From Lachnoclostridium phytofermentans (lineage in GTDB: Bacteria > Bacillota > Clostridia > Lachnospirales > Lachnospiraceae): a stretch of DNA of 64,000 bases. A program made the translations under genes and the position numbers. The stretch lies in the NCBI RefSeq assembly GCF_000733755.1, contig NZ_JPOF01000008.1, positions 62,001-126,000 on the forward strand. The letters run 5' to 3'. The notes under the pieces are model-generated. The model had not been told where the DNA came from and did no database searches. It worked only from the letters and a program-made list of their open reading frames with translations. Below, piece by piece: positions 34,285-42,753 of the stretch; position 1 is the stretch's first letter, and each line of letters starts with the position of its first letter.

Positions 34285-37263
34285 ATGTCTAGATGCATTA
34301 AACAAAGTAAAGAACTCCTTCATATGCCAGCATATCAATTAGAATACGAAGAGGAGTTAAAGGATAGCAATAGTTTAGGAATTGTATTTCGTCATAAAAA
34401 ATCAGGTGCTAGAATTTGTGTGGTATCGAATGAAGACGAGAATAAAGTATTTACAATTGGTTTTCGTACTCCACCAAAGAACAGTACGGGAGTAGCTCAC
34501 ATTATTGAGCATACGGTACTTTGCGGATCGAAAGAGTTTCCTGCAAAAGACCCGTTTATTGAACTTGCAAAGGGCTCTTTAAATACCTTTTTAAATGCTA
34601 TGACTTACTCGGATAAAACAATATATCCTGTAGCAAGTTGCAATGAGAAAGATTTTCAGAATCTGATTCATGTCTATATGGATGCGGTATTCTATCCTAA
34701 TATTTATCATCGTAGAGAGATATTTGAACAAGAGGGATGGCATTACGAACTTTTAGATGTGAATGGAGAGTTAAAATATAATGGTATTGTTTATAGTGAA
34801 ATGAAGGGAGCCTTCTCCTCACCAGAACAACAATTATTCCGTGAGATTCAAGCAAGCTTATTTCCAGAGACTCCATATGGAGTAGAATCTGGTGGTGATC
34901 CTGATTACGTACCAGAGTTAAGTTATGAGGAATTTTTAGAGTTTCATCAAAAGTTCTATCATCCATCCAACAGTTATATCTACCTGTATGGAGATATGGA
35001 TGTAGAAGAAAAACTGAACTGGCTTGATGAGGCTTACTTAAATAAATTTGATACACTAAAAGTGGATTCTGAAATCCCAATGCAAAAGGCCTTTGATGGT
35101 CCTAAGAAGATAATATCGTTATACCCTCTAAGTGACAGTGAAAATGAAGTTGATAATACCTATCTAAGTTATAATGCAGTGATTGGAACCTCAATTGATA
35201 CTTCACAGTGTATGGCATTCCAGGTTCTTGAAGCAGCACTTCTATCAGCTCCTGGAGCACCTCTAAAGCAAGCCTTACTAGATGCTGGGATCGGAAAAGA
35301 TATCTTAAGTAGCTATGATAATGAAATCCTACAACCGACCTTTACAATTATTGCTAAGAATGCGAATGAGGAGCAGTTAGAGAAGTTTCTTTCTGTTATT
35401 ACATCAACTTTAGAGGATATTGTTAAAAAGGGATTAAATGAAAAATCATTATTAGCTGCAATTAACAATTTAGAGTTCCGCTATCGCGAAGCTGACTTTG
35501 GACAATTTCCAAAAGGGTTGCTCTTTGGTATTCAGATGTTTGGAAGCTGGCTATACGATGATACGAAAGCATTTGATTATATGCATGGGAATCGTATCTT
35601 TCAGTTCTTAAAGAGCAAAATTAATACTGGCTATTATGAAGAACTTATAAAGAAGTATTTACTAAATAATACTCATGCAACTTACTTGGTATTAAAACCG
35701 AAAAAGGGATTGACTGGGGAGAAAGAGACAAAATTAAAAGAAAAGCTTGAACAGTATAAGAATTCTTTATCGACAGAAGAGAAGGAAGCGATAGTCGCTG
35801 CAACTAAGCACTTAAAAGAGTATCAGGAAGCACCTTCGACAAAAGAAGAGTTAGAAAAGATTCCACTTCTTACGATTGAAGATATTAAAAAAGAGGCACA
35901 GCCACTTTATAATAAAGAATGCACCATCCAGAACATTCCTGTTCTTCACCATGAAGTATTTACGAATGGAATTGCTTATATAAAATGTATGTTTGATTTA
36001 AGTAAGGTACCAGAAGAACTTGTTCCTTATCTCAATTTATTAGCAACCGTTCTTGGATATATTGATACGAATAATTATAGTTTCTTAGAGTTATCGAATG
36101 AAATCAATATCCATACTGGTGGTATGAGTGCGGAATTGATTACCTTTAATAAGAAGATGGATCCTGATACGTATACACCTGTATTTTCTATCAGTGGCAA
36201 GGTGCTGTATCAAAAAATGGATAAATTATTTGAATTAATAAATGAAATCCTTCATCATTCTAAATTAGGTGACACCAAGCGCCTCTATGAAATTATTCGA
36301 GAAGTTAAGTCTAGAATTCAAATGCGTATGAATTCTGCGGGTCATTCCGTCGCAGTTGACCGTGCTTTTTCCTATATTACACAGAGTGGATATTATACAG
36401 AGGAAACAAAAGGGATACGTTACTTTAGATTTCTAGCAACTCTAGAACAGGAATTTGAAGCAAGAAAAGAAGAAATAGTTACTTCTCTAAGAAAGCTTAG
36501 TGAAACTATCTTTACAAAAGATGCTATGGCTATTAGTATTACAGCAGAACAGGATGGTTACGAACAGTTAACCAAGGTATTGCCAGAATTTAATAATACC
36601 TTATCTGGAGCGATAGATACCAATAAGGTTAAGACACTGAAAGATACGCTAAAACCTGCAAACTATAACTTCCCTGTAGAGAAATTAAACGAAGGTTTTA
36701 TGTATTCTGGTCAGGTACAATACGTTGCTCGTTGTGCCAATTATGTGAACGCAGGGTTTAAAACAAATGGTGCATTAAAAGTATTAAGAACAATTATGTC
36801 CTATGATTATTTATGGAATAATGTCCGTGTAAAAGGTGGGGCATATGGTTGTATGTGCCAGTTTGCAGGCTTAGATGGCTCGGCTTATATGGTATCTTAC
36901 CGTGATCCAAACCTTGTAGAGACAGATGAAACTTATCGTAAGGCATATGAGTATACGGAAAACTTTACTGCAGAGGAAAGGGATATGACAAAGTACATCA
37001 TAGGAACGATGAGTACGGTAGATACTCCACTTACCCCTTTGATGAAAGGGAGCCGCTCTTTAAATGCCTATATGGGTGGAATTACAATGGAGGATATTAA
37101 TCGTGATCGTGGCGAAATCTTAAGTACAACTCAAAATGAAATTCGTAAGATGGCACCGATTGTCAAAGCAGTTTATCAGGCAGATAACCTCTGTGTTATC
37201 GGTAATGAAGAAAAAATTAAGAACAATGAGCAGATGTTTCAGGAAATTAAAGCATTATTTTAA
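34285..37263 (+). CDS. M16C metallopeptidase (insulinase/PreP-like)
   Basis: About 992 residues from the ATG at 34285 (agggaa 8 bases before); upstream Met codons in the frame lack ribosome sites. Two halves, each of two M16 domains, form the clamshell seen in presequence protease PreP/Cym1. The inverted zinc motif HIIEH lies in GVAHIIEHTVLCGSKEFPAKDPF, with the distal Glu in KYNGIVYSEMKGAFSSPE. The C-terminal half keeps the R/Y pair region (VRVKGGAYGC). No signal peptide: a cytoplasmic peptidase that degrades medium-size peptides. It has no obvious operon partner; era starts 167 bases downstream behind a small tacagtgaca hairpin (37379-37404). Confidence 0.92.
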   Translation: MSRCIKQSKELLHMPAYQLEYEEELKDSNSLGIVFRHKKSGARICVVSNEDENKVFTIGFRTPPKNSTGVAHIIEHTVLCGSKEFPAKDPFIELAKGSLNTFLNAMTYSDKTIYPVASCNEKDFQNLIHVYMDAVFYPNIYHRREIFEQEGWHYELLDVNGELKYNGIVYSEMKGAFSSPEQQLFREIQASLFPETPYGVESGGDPDYVPELSYEEFLEFHQKFYHPSNSYIYLYGDMDVEEKLNWLDEAYLNKFDTLKVDSEIPMQKAFDGPKKIISLYPLSDSENEVDNTYLSYNAVIGTSIDTSQCMAFQVLEAALLSAPGAPLKQALLDAGIGKDILSSYDNEILQPTFTIIAKNANEEQLEKFLSVITSTLEDIVKKGLNEKSLLAAINNLEFRYREADFGQFPKGLLFGIQMFGSWLYDDTKAFDYMHGNRIFQFLKSKINTGYYEELIKKYLLNNTHATYLVLKPKKGLTGEKETKLKEKLEQYKNSLSTEEKEAIVAATKHLKEYQEAPSTKEELEKIPLLTIEDIKKEAQPLYNKECTIQNIPVLHHEVFTNGIAYIKCMFDLSKVPEELVPYLNLLATVLGYIDTNNYSFLELSNEINIHTGGMSAELITFNKKMDPDTYTPVFSISGKVLYQKMDKLFELINEILHHSKLGDTKRLYEIIREVKSRIQMRMNSAGHSVAVDRAFSYITQSGYYTEETKGIRYFRFLATLEQEFEARKEEIVTSLRKLSETIFTKDAMAISITAEQDGYEQLTKVLPEFNNTLSGAIDTNKVKTLKDTLKPANYNFPVEKLNEGFMYSGQVQYVARCANYVNAGFKTNGALKVLRTIMSYDYLWNNVRVKGGAYGCMCQFAGLDGSAYMVSYRDPNLVETDETYRKAYEYTENFTAEERDMTKYIIGTMSTVDTPLTPLMKGSRSLNAYMGGITMEDINRDRGEILSTTQNEIRKMAPIVKAVYQADNLCVIGNEEKIKNNEQMFQEIKALF

Positions 37264-37430
37264 AGAATGAAAGGTTGCTGACGAAGAGGTATAGAAAGAA
37301 CATTAGAAATAATCATTTTCAAGGAAAGCTATAACAAAAAGGGAAGTAAACTGTCTTAAAATATATAATTAAGGTAGATACAGTGACAGTATTTTGTCAC
37401 TGTACCCTCTAAAAGGAACAGGAGCGAAAG

Positions 37431-38348
37431 ATGAATTACCAAGAAAAGAAATACAAATCAGGCTTTGTAACCCTAATCGGAAGACCAAATGTAGGGAAGT
37501 CAACATTAATGAATCAACTTATTGGTCAGAAAATTGCGATAACCTCAGATAAGCCACAGACCACAAGAAATAGAATACAGACGGTATTAACTGAGGAGCA
37601 GGGACAAATTATCTTCTTAGATACACCAGGAATTCATCAGGCAAAAAATAAGCTCGGTGAGTTCATGGTAAATATTGCGGAACGTACAATCAATGAAGTA
37701 GATGTAATCCTATGGCTGGTAGAGCCATCAACCTTCATCGGAGCTGGAGAACAGCATATTATTGAAAAGTTAAATAAAAGTAAGACACCAGTTATATTGG
37801 TTATAAACAAAATAGATACAGTAAAAAAAGCAGAGATTCTTAAATTTATTGATGCTTATAAGGATCAGTGTAATTTTGCTGAAATTATACCAGTATCCGC
37901 TTTAAAGGGAGAAAACAAACAACAATTAATTGATGTAATTTTTAAGTATCTTCCAGATGGTCCAAGGTATTATGATGAAGATACGATAACAGATCAACCA
38001 GAACGCCAGATTGTTGCTGAATTGATTCGTGAGAAAGCATTACGCTTGTTAAGCGATGAGATTCCGCATGGAATTGCTGTAACAATTGATCGTATGAAAG
38101 AACGTCCGAACGGTAAGATGATTGACATAGATGCTACGATTATCTGTGAACGAGATTCCCACAAAGGAATAATCATTGGAAAACAAGGTGCTATGTTAAA
38201 AAATATCGGTATGAAAGCAAGAATGGAAATTGAAAATTTACTAGATACCAAAGTATTTCTTCAATTATGGGTGAAAGTTAAGAAGGAATGGAGAGATAGT
38301 GACTTCTTAATTAAAAATTACGGATATCGAGAGGATTCCGAATATTAG
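37431..38348 (+). CDS. era: GTPase Era
   Basis: 305 residues. GTPase motifs: GRPNVGKST (G1), DKPQTTRNRI (G2), DTPGIHQ (G3), NKID (G4) and SALKGEN (G5). The C-terminal KH domain has IIGKQGAMLKNIG. Era binds the 3' end of 16S rRNA and helps 30S assembly. It is followed by yqzL and recO, the order conserved in Bacillus. Confidence 0.97.
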   Translation: MNYQEKKYKSGFVTLIGRPNVGKSTLMNQLIGQKIAITSDKPQTTRNRIQTVLTEEQGQIIFLDTPGIHQAKNKLGEFMVNIAERTINEVDVILWLVEPSTFIGAGEQHIIEKLNKSKTPVILVINKIDTVKKAEILKFIDAYKDQCNFAEIIPVSALKGENKQQLIDVIFKYLPDGPRYYDEDTITDQPERQIVAELIREKALRLLSDEIPHGIAVTIDRMKERPNGKMIDIDATIICERDSHKGIIIGKQGAMLKNIGMKARMEIENLLDTKVFLQLWVKVKKEWRDSDFLIKNYGYREDSEY

Positions 38349-38541
38349 AATAGCGAACTCTTATCTTGTCAAGGGGAAAAATTTTAGATGACCTAGTCTA
38401 TTATTATCAGTTTAGAATCGTAAGCTTCGGAGATGATATTATTGTAAGCTACAAAAGAAAACAAAAGGAATGATGTTACTTAACATGGAGGTTTTATCCA
38501 TGGATCTTTTGAGCTCATAAAAAATCATTTAGGGGGCATGA

Positions 38542-38715
38542 ATGGTGAAAAACGAAGAGTTTTGGAAGGTATTTGAACAGACAGGTGATATTAAAGATTA
38601 TCTGAATTACACAGCTTGTACGAGAGAGAGAGAGCCTGAAACTAAGAAGGAGACAAGAGATGACCGGTACGGTTACAGTTACAGGGATTGTGTTAGCAAC
38701 AATACCCATCGGTGA
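38542..38715 (+). CDS. yqzL: YqzL family small protein
   Basis: 57 residues starting MVKNEEFWKVFEQTGDIKDY, which matches the short YqzL family (a WKxFxxTGxIxxYL core). An aggggg site lies 5 bases upstream. The 3' 56 bases overlap the start of recO in another frame, giving a longer, charged tail (TREREPETKKETRDDRYGYSY) than the family core of about 45 residues. Its place between era and recO is the same as in Bacillus subtilis. Function is unknown. It is too short for standard ORF cut-offs. Confidence 0.75.
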   Translation: MVKNEEFWKVFEQTGDIKDYLNYTACTREREPETKKETRDDRYGYSYRDCVSNNTHR

Positions 38716-39400
38716 TTATGATAAAAGACTCACGATACTGACAAAGGAACGTGGAAAAATAGGAGCATTTGCCAAAGGCGCTAGGAGACCAAATAGCGCC
38801 TTATTGGCATGCTCTCAACCATTTACTTTTGGCGAATTTCAACTGTATGCAGGCCGTAATTCTTATAATATTCAATCCGTTAATATCAAGAATTATTTTG
38901 GTGAGCTAAGAGAAGATATGAGTTTCGTATACTATGGACTTTACTTCTGTGAGTTTACTGATTATATGACCCGAGAGGGGAATGACGAAACGGAAATGCT
39001 TAAACTATTGTATCAATCCCTCAGGGCTTTACTAAATCCTCATATCGGGACAAAGCTAGTAAGATATATCTTTGAATTAAAGATAATAAGTCTAGGAGGA
39101 GAAGCACCACAAGTATTTGAGTGTCTTAATTGTGGTACAAAGGAGAATTTAAGTAGATTTAGTGCCAGTGCTGGTGGTTGTATTTGTGAAGGGTGTAGAC
39201 AAAAGGCGATAGATGGTAAAAGGATTTTAACGTCAACATTGTATACTTTGCAATACATAATATCAGCTGATGTAGAGAAGTTATATAACTTTACGGTTAC
39301 CGAAGAAGTATTTCGCGAGCTAAAGCTGTGCATTGATTGTTATCGTGAAGAACGTATTGAGCATCGTATGAAGTCGTTAGAATTATTATCGATTCTTTAA
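38660..39400 (+). CDS. recO: DNA repair protein RecO
   Basis: 246 residues: an N-terminal OB fold (VTVTGIVLATIPIGDYDKRLTILTKERGKIGAFAKGARRPNS) and a C-terminal helical domain with a four-Cys zinc site (FECLNCGTKENL and GGCICEGCRQ). RecO loads RecA on SSB-coated single strands with RecR in the RecFOR pathway. The start has aaggaga 6 bases before and overlaps the yqzL end by 56 bases, so the two are co-translated. Confidence 0.95.
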   Translation: MTGTVTVTGIVLATIPIGDYDKRLTILTKERGKIGAFAKGARRPNSALLACSQPFTFGEFQLYAGRNSYNIQSVNIKNYFGELREDMSFVYYGLYFCEFTDYMTREGNDETEMLKLLYQSLRALLNPHIGTKLVRYIFELKIISLGGEAPQVFECLNCGTKENLSRFSASAGGCICEGCRQKAIDGKRILTSTLYTLQYIISADVEKLYNFTVTEEVFRELKLCIDCYREERIEHRMKSLELLSIL

Positions 39401-39647
39401 TTGTATTTGTAAAAGATAAAAGTTTTGTATCATCTATTTGTACTCATCTATAAGTTATGAGAGAACTCTTTCATAAAAGTTGAGAGAATTAGAGTATTTA
39501 CGGGGATAATCACCAAAATTATGCTTGAAAATATATGAAATTAAGGTTACAATATTACAATTAGTAGAAACTTCATATAAAAGCTGTATTTGGTGGCTTT
39601 CGTAAGTTTTAGAAATGATAGAATGATGAAATGTGAGGATGATTGTG

Positions 39648-41036
39648 ATGGAAAAGACAATGGAGAAAATTGTTGCTTTAGCAAAGGCAAGAGGTTTTGT
39701 ATATCCGGGGTCTGAAATCTATGGTGGACTTGCGAACACTTGGGATTACGGTAATCTTGGTGTTGAGCTTAAGAATAATGTAAAGAAGGCTTGGTGGACA
39801 AAGTTTATTCAACAGAATCCATATAATGTTGGTGTAGACTGTGCCATTTTAATGAATCCACAGACTTGGGTAGCAAGTGGACATCTTGGTAGTTTCTCTG
39901 ATCCTTTAATGGATTGTAAGGAATGTCGTGAGAGATTCCGTGCAGATAAAGTAATTGAAGATTATGCTGCAGAGAATAAACTTACCCTTGAAGGTTCTGT
40001 TGATGCTTGGTCTCATGAAGAAATGTCTGCTTACATTGCGAAGAACAATATTCCATGTCCAACCTGTGGAAAGCATAACTTTACAGATATCCGTCAGTTT
40101 AACTTAATGTTTAAAACATTCCAGGGTGTAACTGAGGATGCAAAAAATACAGTTTACTTAAGACCAGAAACAGCACAAGGTATCTTCGTAAACTTTAAAA
40201 ACGTGCAAAGAACTTCCAGAAAGAAGATTCCATTTGGTATCGGACAAGTTGGTAAATCCTTCCGTAACGAAATTACACCTGGTAACTTTACATTCCGTAC
40301 CAGAGAGTTTGAGCAGATGGAATTAGAGTTCTTCTGTGAGCCAGATACAGACCTTGAGTGGTTTGCATATTGGAAACAGTTCTGTATCGATTGGTTACAG
40401 ACACTTGGTATTAAAGAAGATGAGATGCGTGTTCGTGATCATGAGAAAGAAGAATTATCCTTCTATTCCAAAGCAACAACAGATATCGAATTTTTATTCC
40501 CATTTGGATGGGGAGAACTCTGGGGTATTGCAGATAGAACAGATTATGACTTAACACAACATCAGAATGTATCCAAAGAAGATATGAGCTATTTCGATGA
40601 TGAAAAAGGTCAAAGATACATTCCTTATGTAATCGAGCCATCCTTAGGAGCTGACCGTGTAACCTTAGCTTTCCTCTGTGCAGCTTATGATGAAGAAGAA
40701 ATTGCAGAAGGTGATGTACGTACTGTGCTTCATTTCCACCCAGCAATTGCACCAGTTAAAATTGGCGTGCTCCCATTATCGAAGAAACTAAGTGAGAATG
40801 CAGAAAAGATTTATACAGAGTTAAGTAAGTATTATAACTGTGAATTTGATGATAGAGGAAATATTGGAAAGCGTTACAGAAGACAGGATGAAATCGGTAC
40901 TCCTTTCTGTATTACTTACGATTTCGATTCTGAGACAGATGGTGCAGTTACTGTACGTGACCGTGATACCATGGAGCAGGAAAGAATTAAGATTGAAGAC
41001 TTAAAGGCTTATTTTGAGAAGAAATTTGAGTTCTAA
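39648..41036 (+). CDS. glyS: glycyl-tRNA synthetase, dimeric (alpha2) type
   Basis: 462 residues from the ATG at 39648 (gagg 10 bases before); in-frame GTG/ATG codons at 39633 and 39639 are less likely. Class II enzyme with motif 1 region [15 protein letters not shown], motif 2 ([23 protein letters not shown]), motif 3 ([10 protein letters not shown]) and the C-terminal anticodon-binding domain ([19 protein letters not shown]). Two Cys pairs ([10 protein letters not shown] and CPTCGKHN) form the zinc insert found in many eukaryote-like GlyRS. No T-box precedes it; the 230-base upstream gap shows no recognisable RNA. Confidence 0.96.
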   Translation: MEKTMEKIVALAKARGFVYPGSEIYGGLANTWDYGNLGVELKNNVKKAWWTKFIQQNPYNVGVDCAILMNPQTWVASGHLGSFSDPLMDCKECRERFRADKVIEDYAAENKLTLEGSVDAWSHEEMSAYIAKNNIPCPTCGKHNFTDIRQFNLMFKTFQGVTEDAKNTVYLRPETAQGIFVNFKNVQRTSRKKIPFGIGQVGKSFRNEITPGNFTFRTREFEQMELEFFCEPDTDLEWFAYWKQFCIDWLQTLGIKEDEMRVRDHEKEELSFYSKATTDIEFLFPFGWGELWGIADRTDYDLTQHQNVSKEDMSYFDDEKGQRYIPYVIEPSLGADRVTLAFLCAAYDEEEIAEGDVRTVLHFHPAIAPVKIGVLPLSKKLSENAEKIYTELSKYYNCEFDDRGNIGKRYRRQDEIGTPFCITYDFDSETDGAVTVRDRDTMEQERIKIEDLKAYFEKKFEF

Positions 41037-41170
41037 TATAGGAATCTTTTTTTATAGTTTGAAAGGAATTAACTAGTCATTATTCGTATTTTGTGAAAGT
41101 AATGAATGAGTCTTTCTCATAGTAAGAGTAGAAGGTTCAGATAAGTGTAGATAAAATAAACGTATTAAGT

Positions 41171-41234
41171 AAAGGGATAAGTGAAATGCTGTTTCGAGAT
41201 TATTTCGACTGAGGCATTTTACTTACCCTTTTCT
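41171..41234. terminator. bidirectional terminator between glyS and the SGNH hydrolase
   Basis: aaagggataagtgaaatgc pairs with gcattttacttaccctttt around a loop holding a small inner hairpin (tttcgag/tttcgac region). T-rich on the right and A-rich on the left, serving both converging genes. Confidence 0.85.
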
Positions 41235-41253
41235 TTTTACTAGAGAGATAATT

Positions 41254-41913
41254 TTATTGGACTGGCCAGCACTCGACTGCTTTTAAGAAAGCTTTCGCTA
41301 AAATAAAGTGACCAGGAGAGTGCCCACCATTCGGGTGAACTCGATCATTAGAAATACCCATATGATGTAGGTTCTTTTGTACGTCATCAAATTCTTTTTG
41401 AACATCACAGAAAATAACCTGATATTCCTCTGCTAGTTCTTTTACAACTGATGCAAAATTCCGGACCATAGCGGTCATTGGATCATTTTCATTCTTATCA
41501 ATATAGTAAGGGGCGATAAGAACCATACCCTTTACTCTATCTTTTGTCATTTCAATCAGATTGCGATAGGTAGTTATGTATTCTTCTTCACTAACCCAAA
41601 GCTTTGGTTCAAAAGGATGGTCAAAATGTCTCCATACATCATTAATTCCAATCATTATGGATACCCAATCTGGGTTTTGATCTAAAACATCTGCTTGCCA
41701 ACGTGCTTGTAAATTACGTATGGTATTTCCGCTGATGCCTGTATTCATCACATGGATTTTTAATTCCGGTAAAAAGGCGGTTAACATGCCGGATACTAAC
41801 TTTGGATACCCTTCGCCAAGACCATAGGGAGCTTCCCCTATTGGACGAACTCTACCAACATCTGTAATAGAGTCACCGGTAAATAGTAATCTGCTACCTG
41901 CTTCAATTTTCAT
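41254..41913 (-). CDS. SGNH/GDSL hydrolase (probable carbohydrate esterase)
   Basis: 219 residues with the four SGNH blocks: Ser in FTGDSITDVG, Gly in NTGISGNTI, Asn in IGINDVWR and the Asp-x-x-His pair in NDRVHPN. No signal peptide, so cytoplasmic. The family includes acetylxylan and rhamnogalacturonan acetylesterases and lysophospholipases; the closest pattern (VSIMIGINDVWRHFD...) is common in carbohydrate deacetylases of plant-degrading Firmicutes. Standing alone, it is probably used for deacetylation of imported oligosaccharides. Substrate inferred only. Confidence 0.85.
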   Translation of the reverse strand: MKIEAGSRLLFTGDSITDVGRVRPIGEAPYGLGEGYPKLVSGMLTAFLPELKIHVMNTGISGNTIRNLQARWQADVLDQNPDWVSIMIGINDVWRHFDHPFEPKLWVSEEEYITTYRNLIEMTKDRVKGMVLIAPYYIDKNENDPMTAMVRNFASVVKELAEEYQVIFCDVQKEFDDVQKNLHHMGISNDRVHPNGGHSPGHFILAKAFLKAVECWPVQ

Positions 41914-42753
41914 TCTTTTTTCTTACCCTAAAAAGAGTATTATCCTTTCTGTGTGTGTTTGTGTAATACTTGTGTATATAAGATTAGCAAGCAGAAACAA
42001 ATGTAAAATCATATTTTTTATTTCATGATAGAATTGCTTGTAATTCAGTGATTCTATGAGATATGAAATGTTAAGATAAGAAAACTTATAAAATCCAACT
42101 ATATCCAACCCCAACCTAATGTAATACTTAGAAATTAGAGAATTGTTGTGTTCTATAGATGTAAAAAATAATCTGAAATTATTATACCATACTCTATAAA
42201 AGGAAACCATAACCGAACTCCTTTTCAAGTTTATAGCACATAATAGAAAACAAATGTTGAACACCCGTAAGTATGATTTTTTGTAAGTTCTTACTTTTTT
42301 AGAAAATAAATCTTAGTTTCCATAATATAGTTAAAAGTGTAAAGAATCACATAAAAGTAGTTGAAAAAAATGATATATGAAACTTTGTATAAGTAGGACA
42401 ATAAAAAGCTTTTAAAAGATTTTAACTTGTGGAAAATTACTTGAAATATTCCATTATATAGCACATAGCTGTATTTATATGTAAGTACTTTCACTCATAA
42501 CTTCATTTTTTTGTACATATTGTTCTATGTAAGTATTTACAAAAAACCAGTTTTAAGCATTTGTGCACAATACACAAAATAATGGCTATAAATGTCGTAA
42601 AAAATATCGAATTATTCAAAAAAGTATTTCCAATGGATTAACAATGTGCTATAATCGTATATGGCGACTATAGTCAGGCTTTCAAATTTGATTAAAAAGT
42701 ACATAAGGATAAGCCTCAATATATAGTCAAATATTTTTAGGAGGTAATACCAC
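41914..42753. other. 840-bp AT-rich intergenic region upstream of ppdK
   Basis: No open frame here has a good ribosome site or protein-like composition. The stretch is very AT-rich, includes gtaagtactt-type short repeats (cttac/gtaag motifs at about 42271, 42292, 42483 and 42529) and probably holds divergent promoters for the SGNH gene and ppdK. I recognise no riboswitch. Confidence 0.5.
42627..42655 (+). promoter_or_regulatory. probable ppdK promoter
   Basis: TTTCCA (42627-42632), 17-base spacer, TATAAT (42650-42655), about 100 bases before the start codon. The -35 box is weak, the -10 is consensus. Confidence 0.5.

Noticed and set aside
39401-39647. T-box upstream of glyS
   Set aside because: No T-box sequence of the ggtggnaccgcg type and no leader terminator were found in this gap.
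41923-42494. Minus-strand open frames of 113 and 67 codons in the gap before ppdK
   Set aside because: Composition is that of translated AT-rich DNA (Ile, Tyr, Phe, Leu) and neither has a ribosome site.
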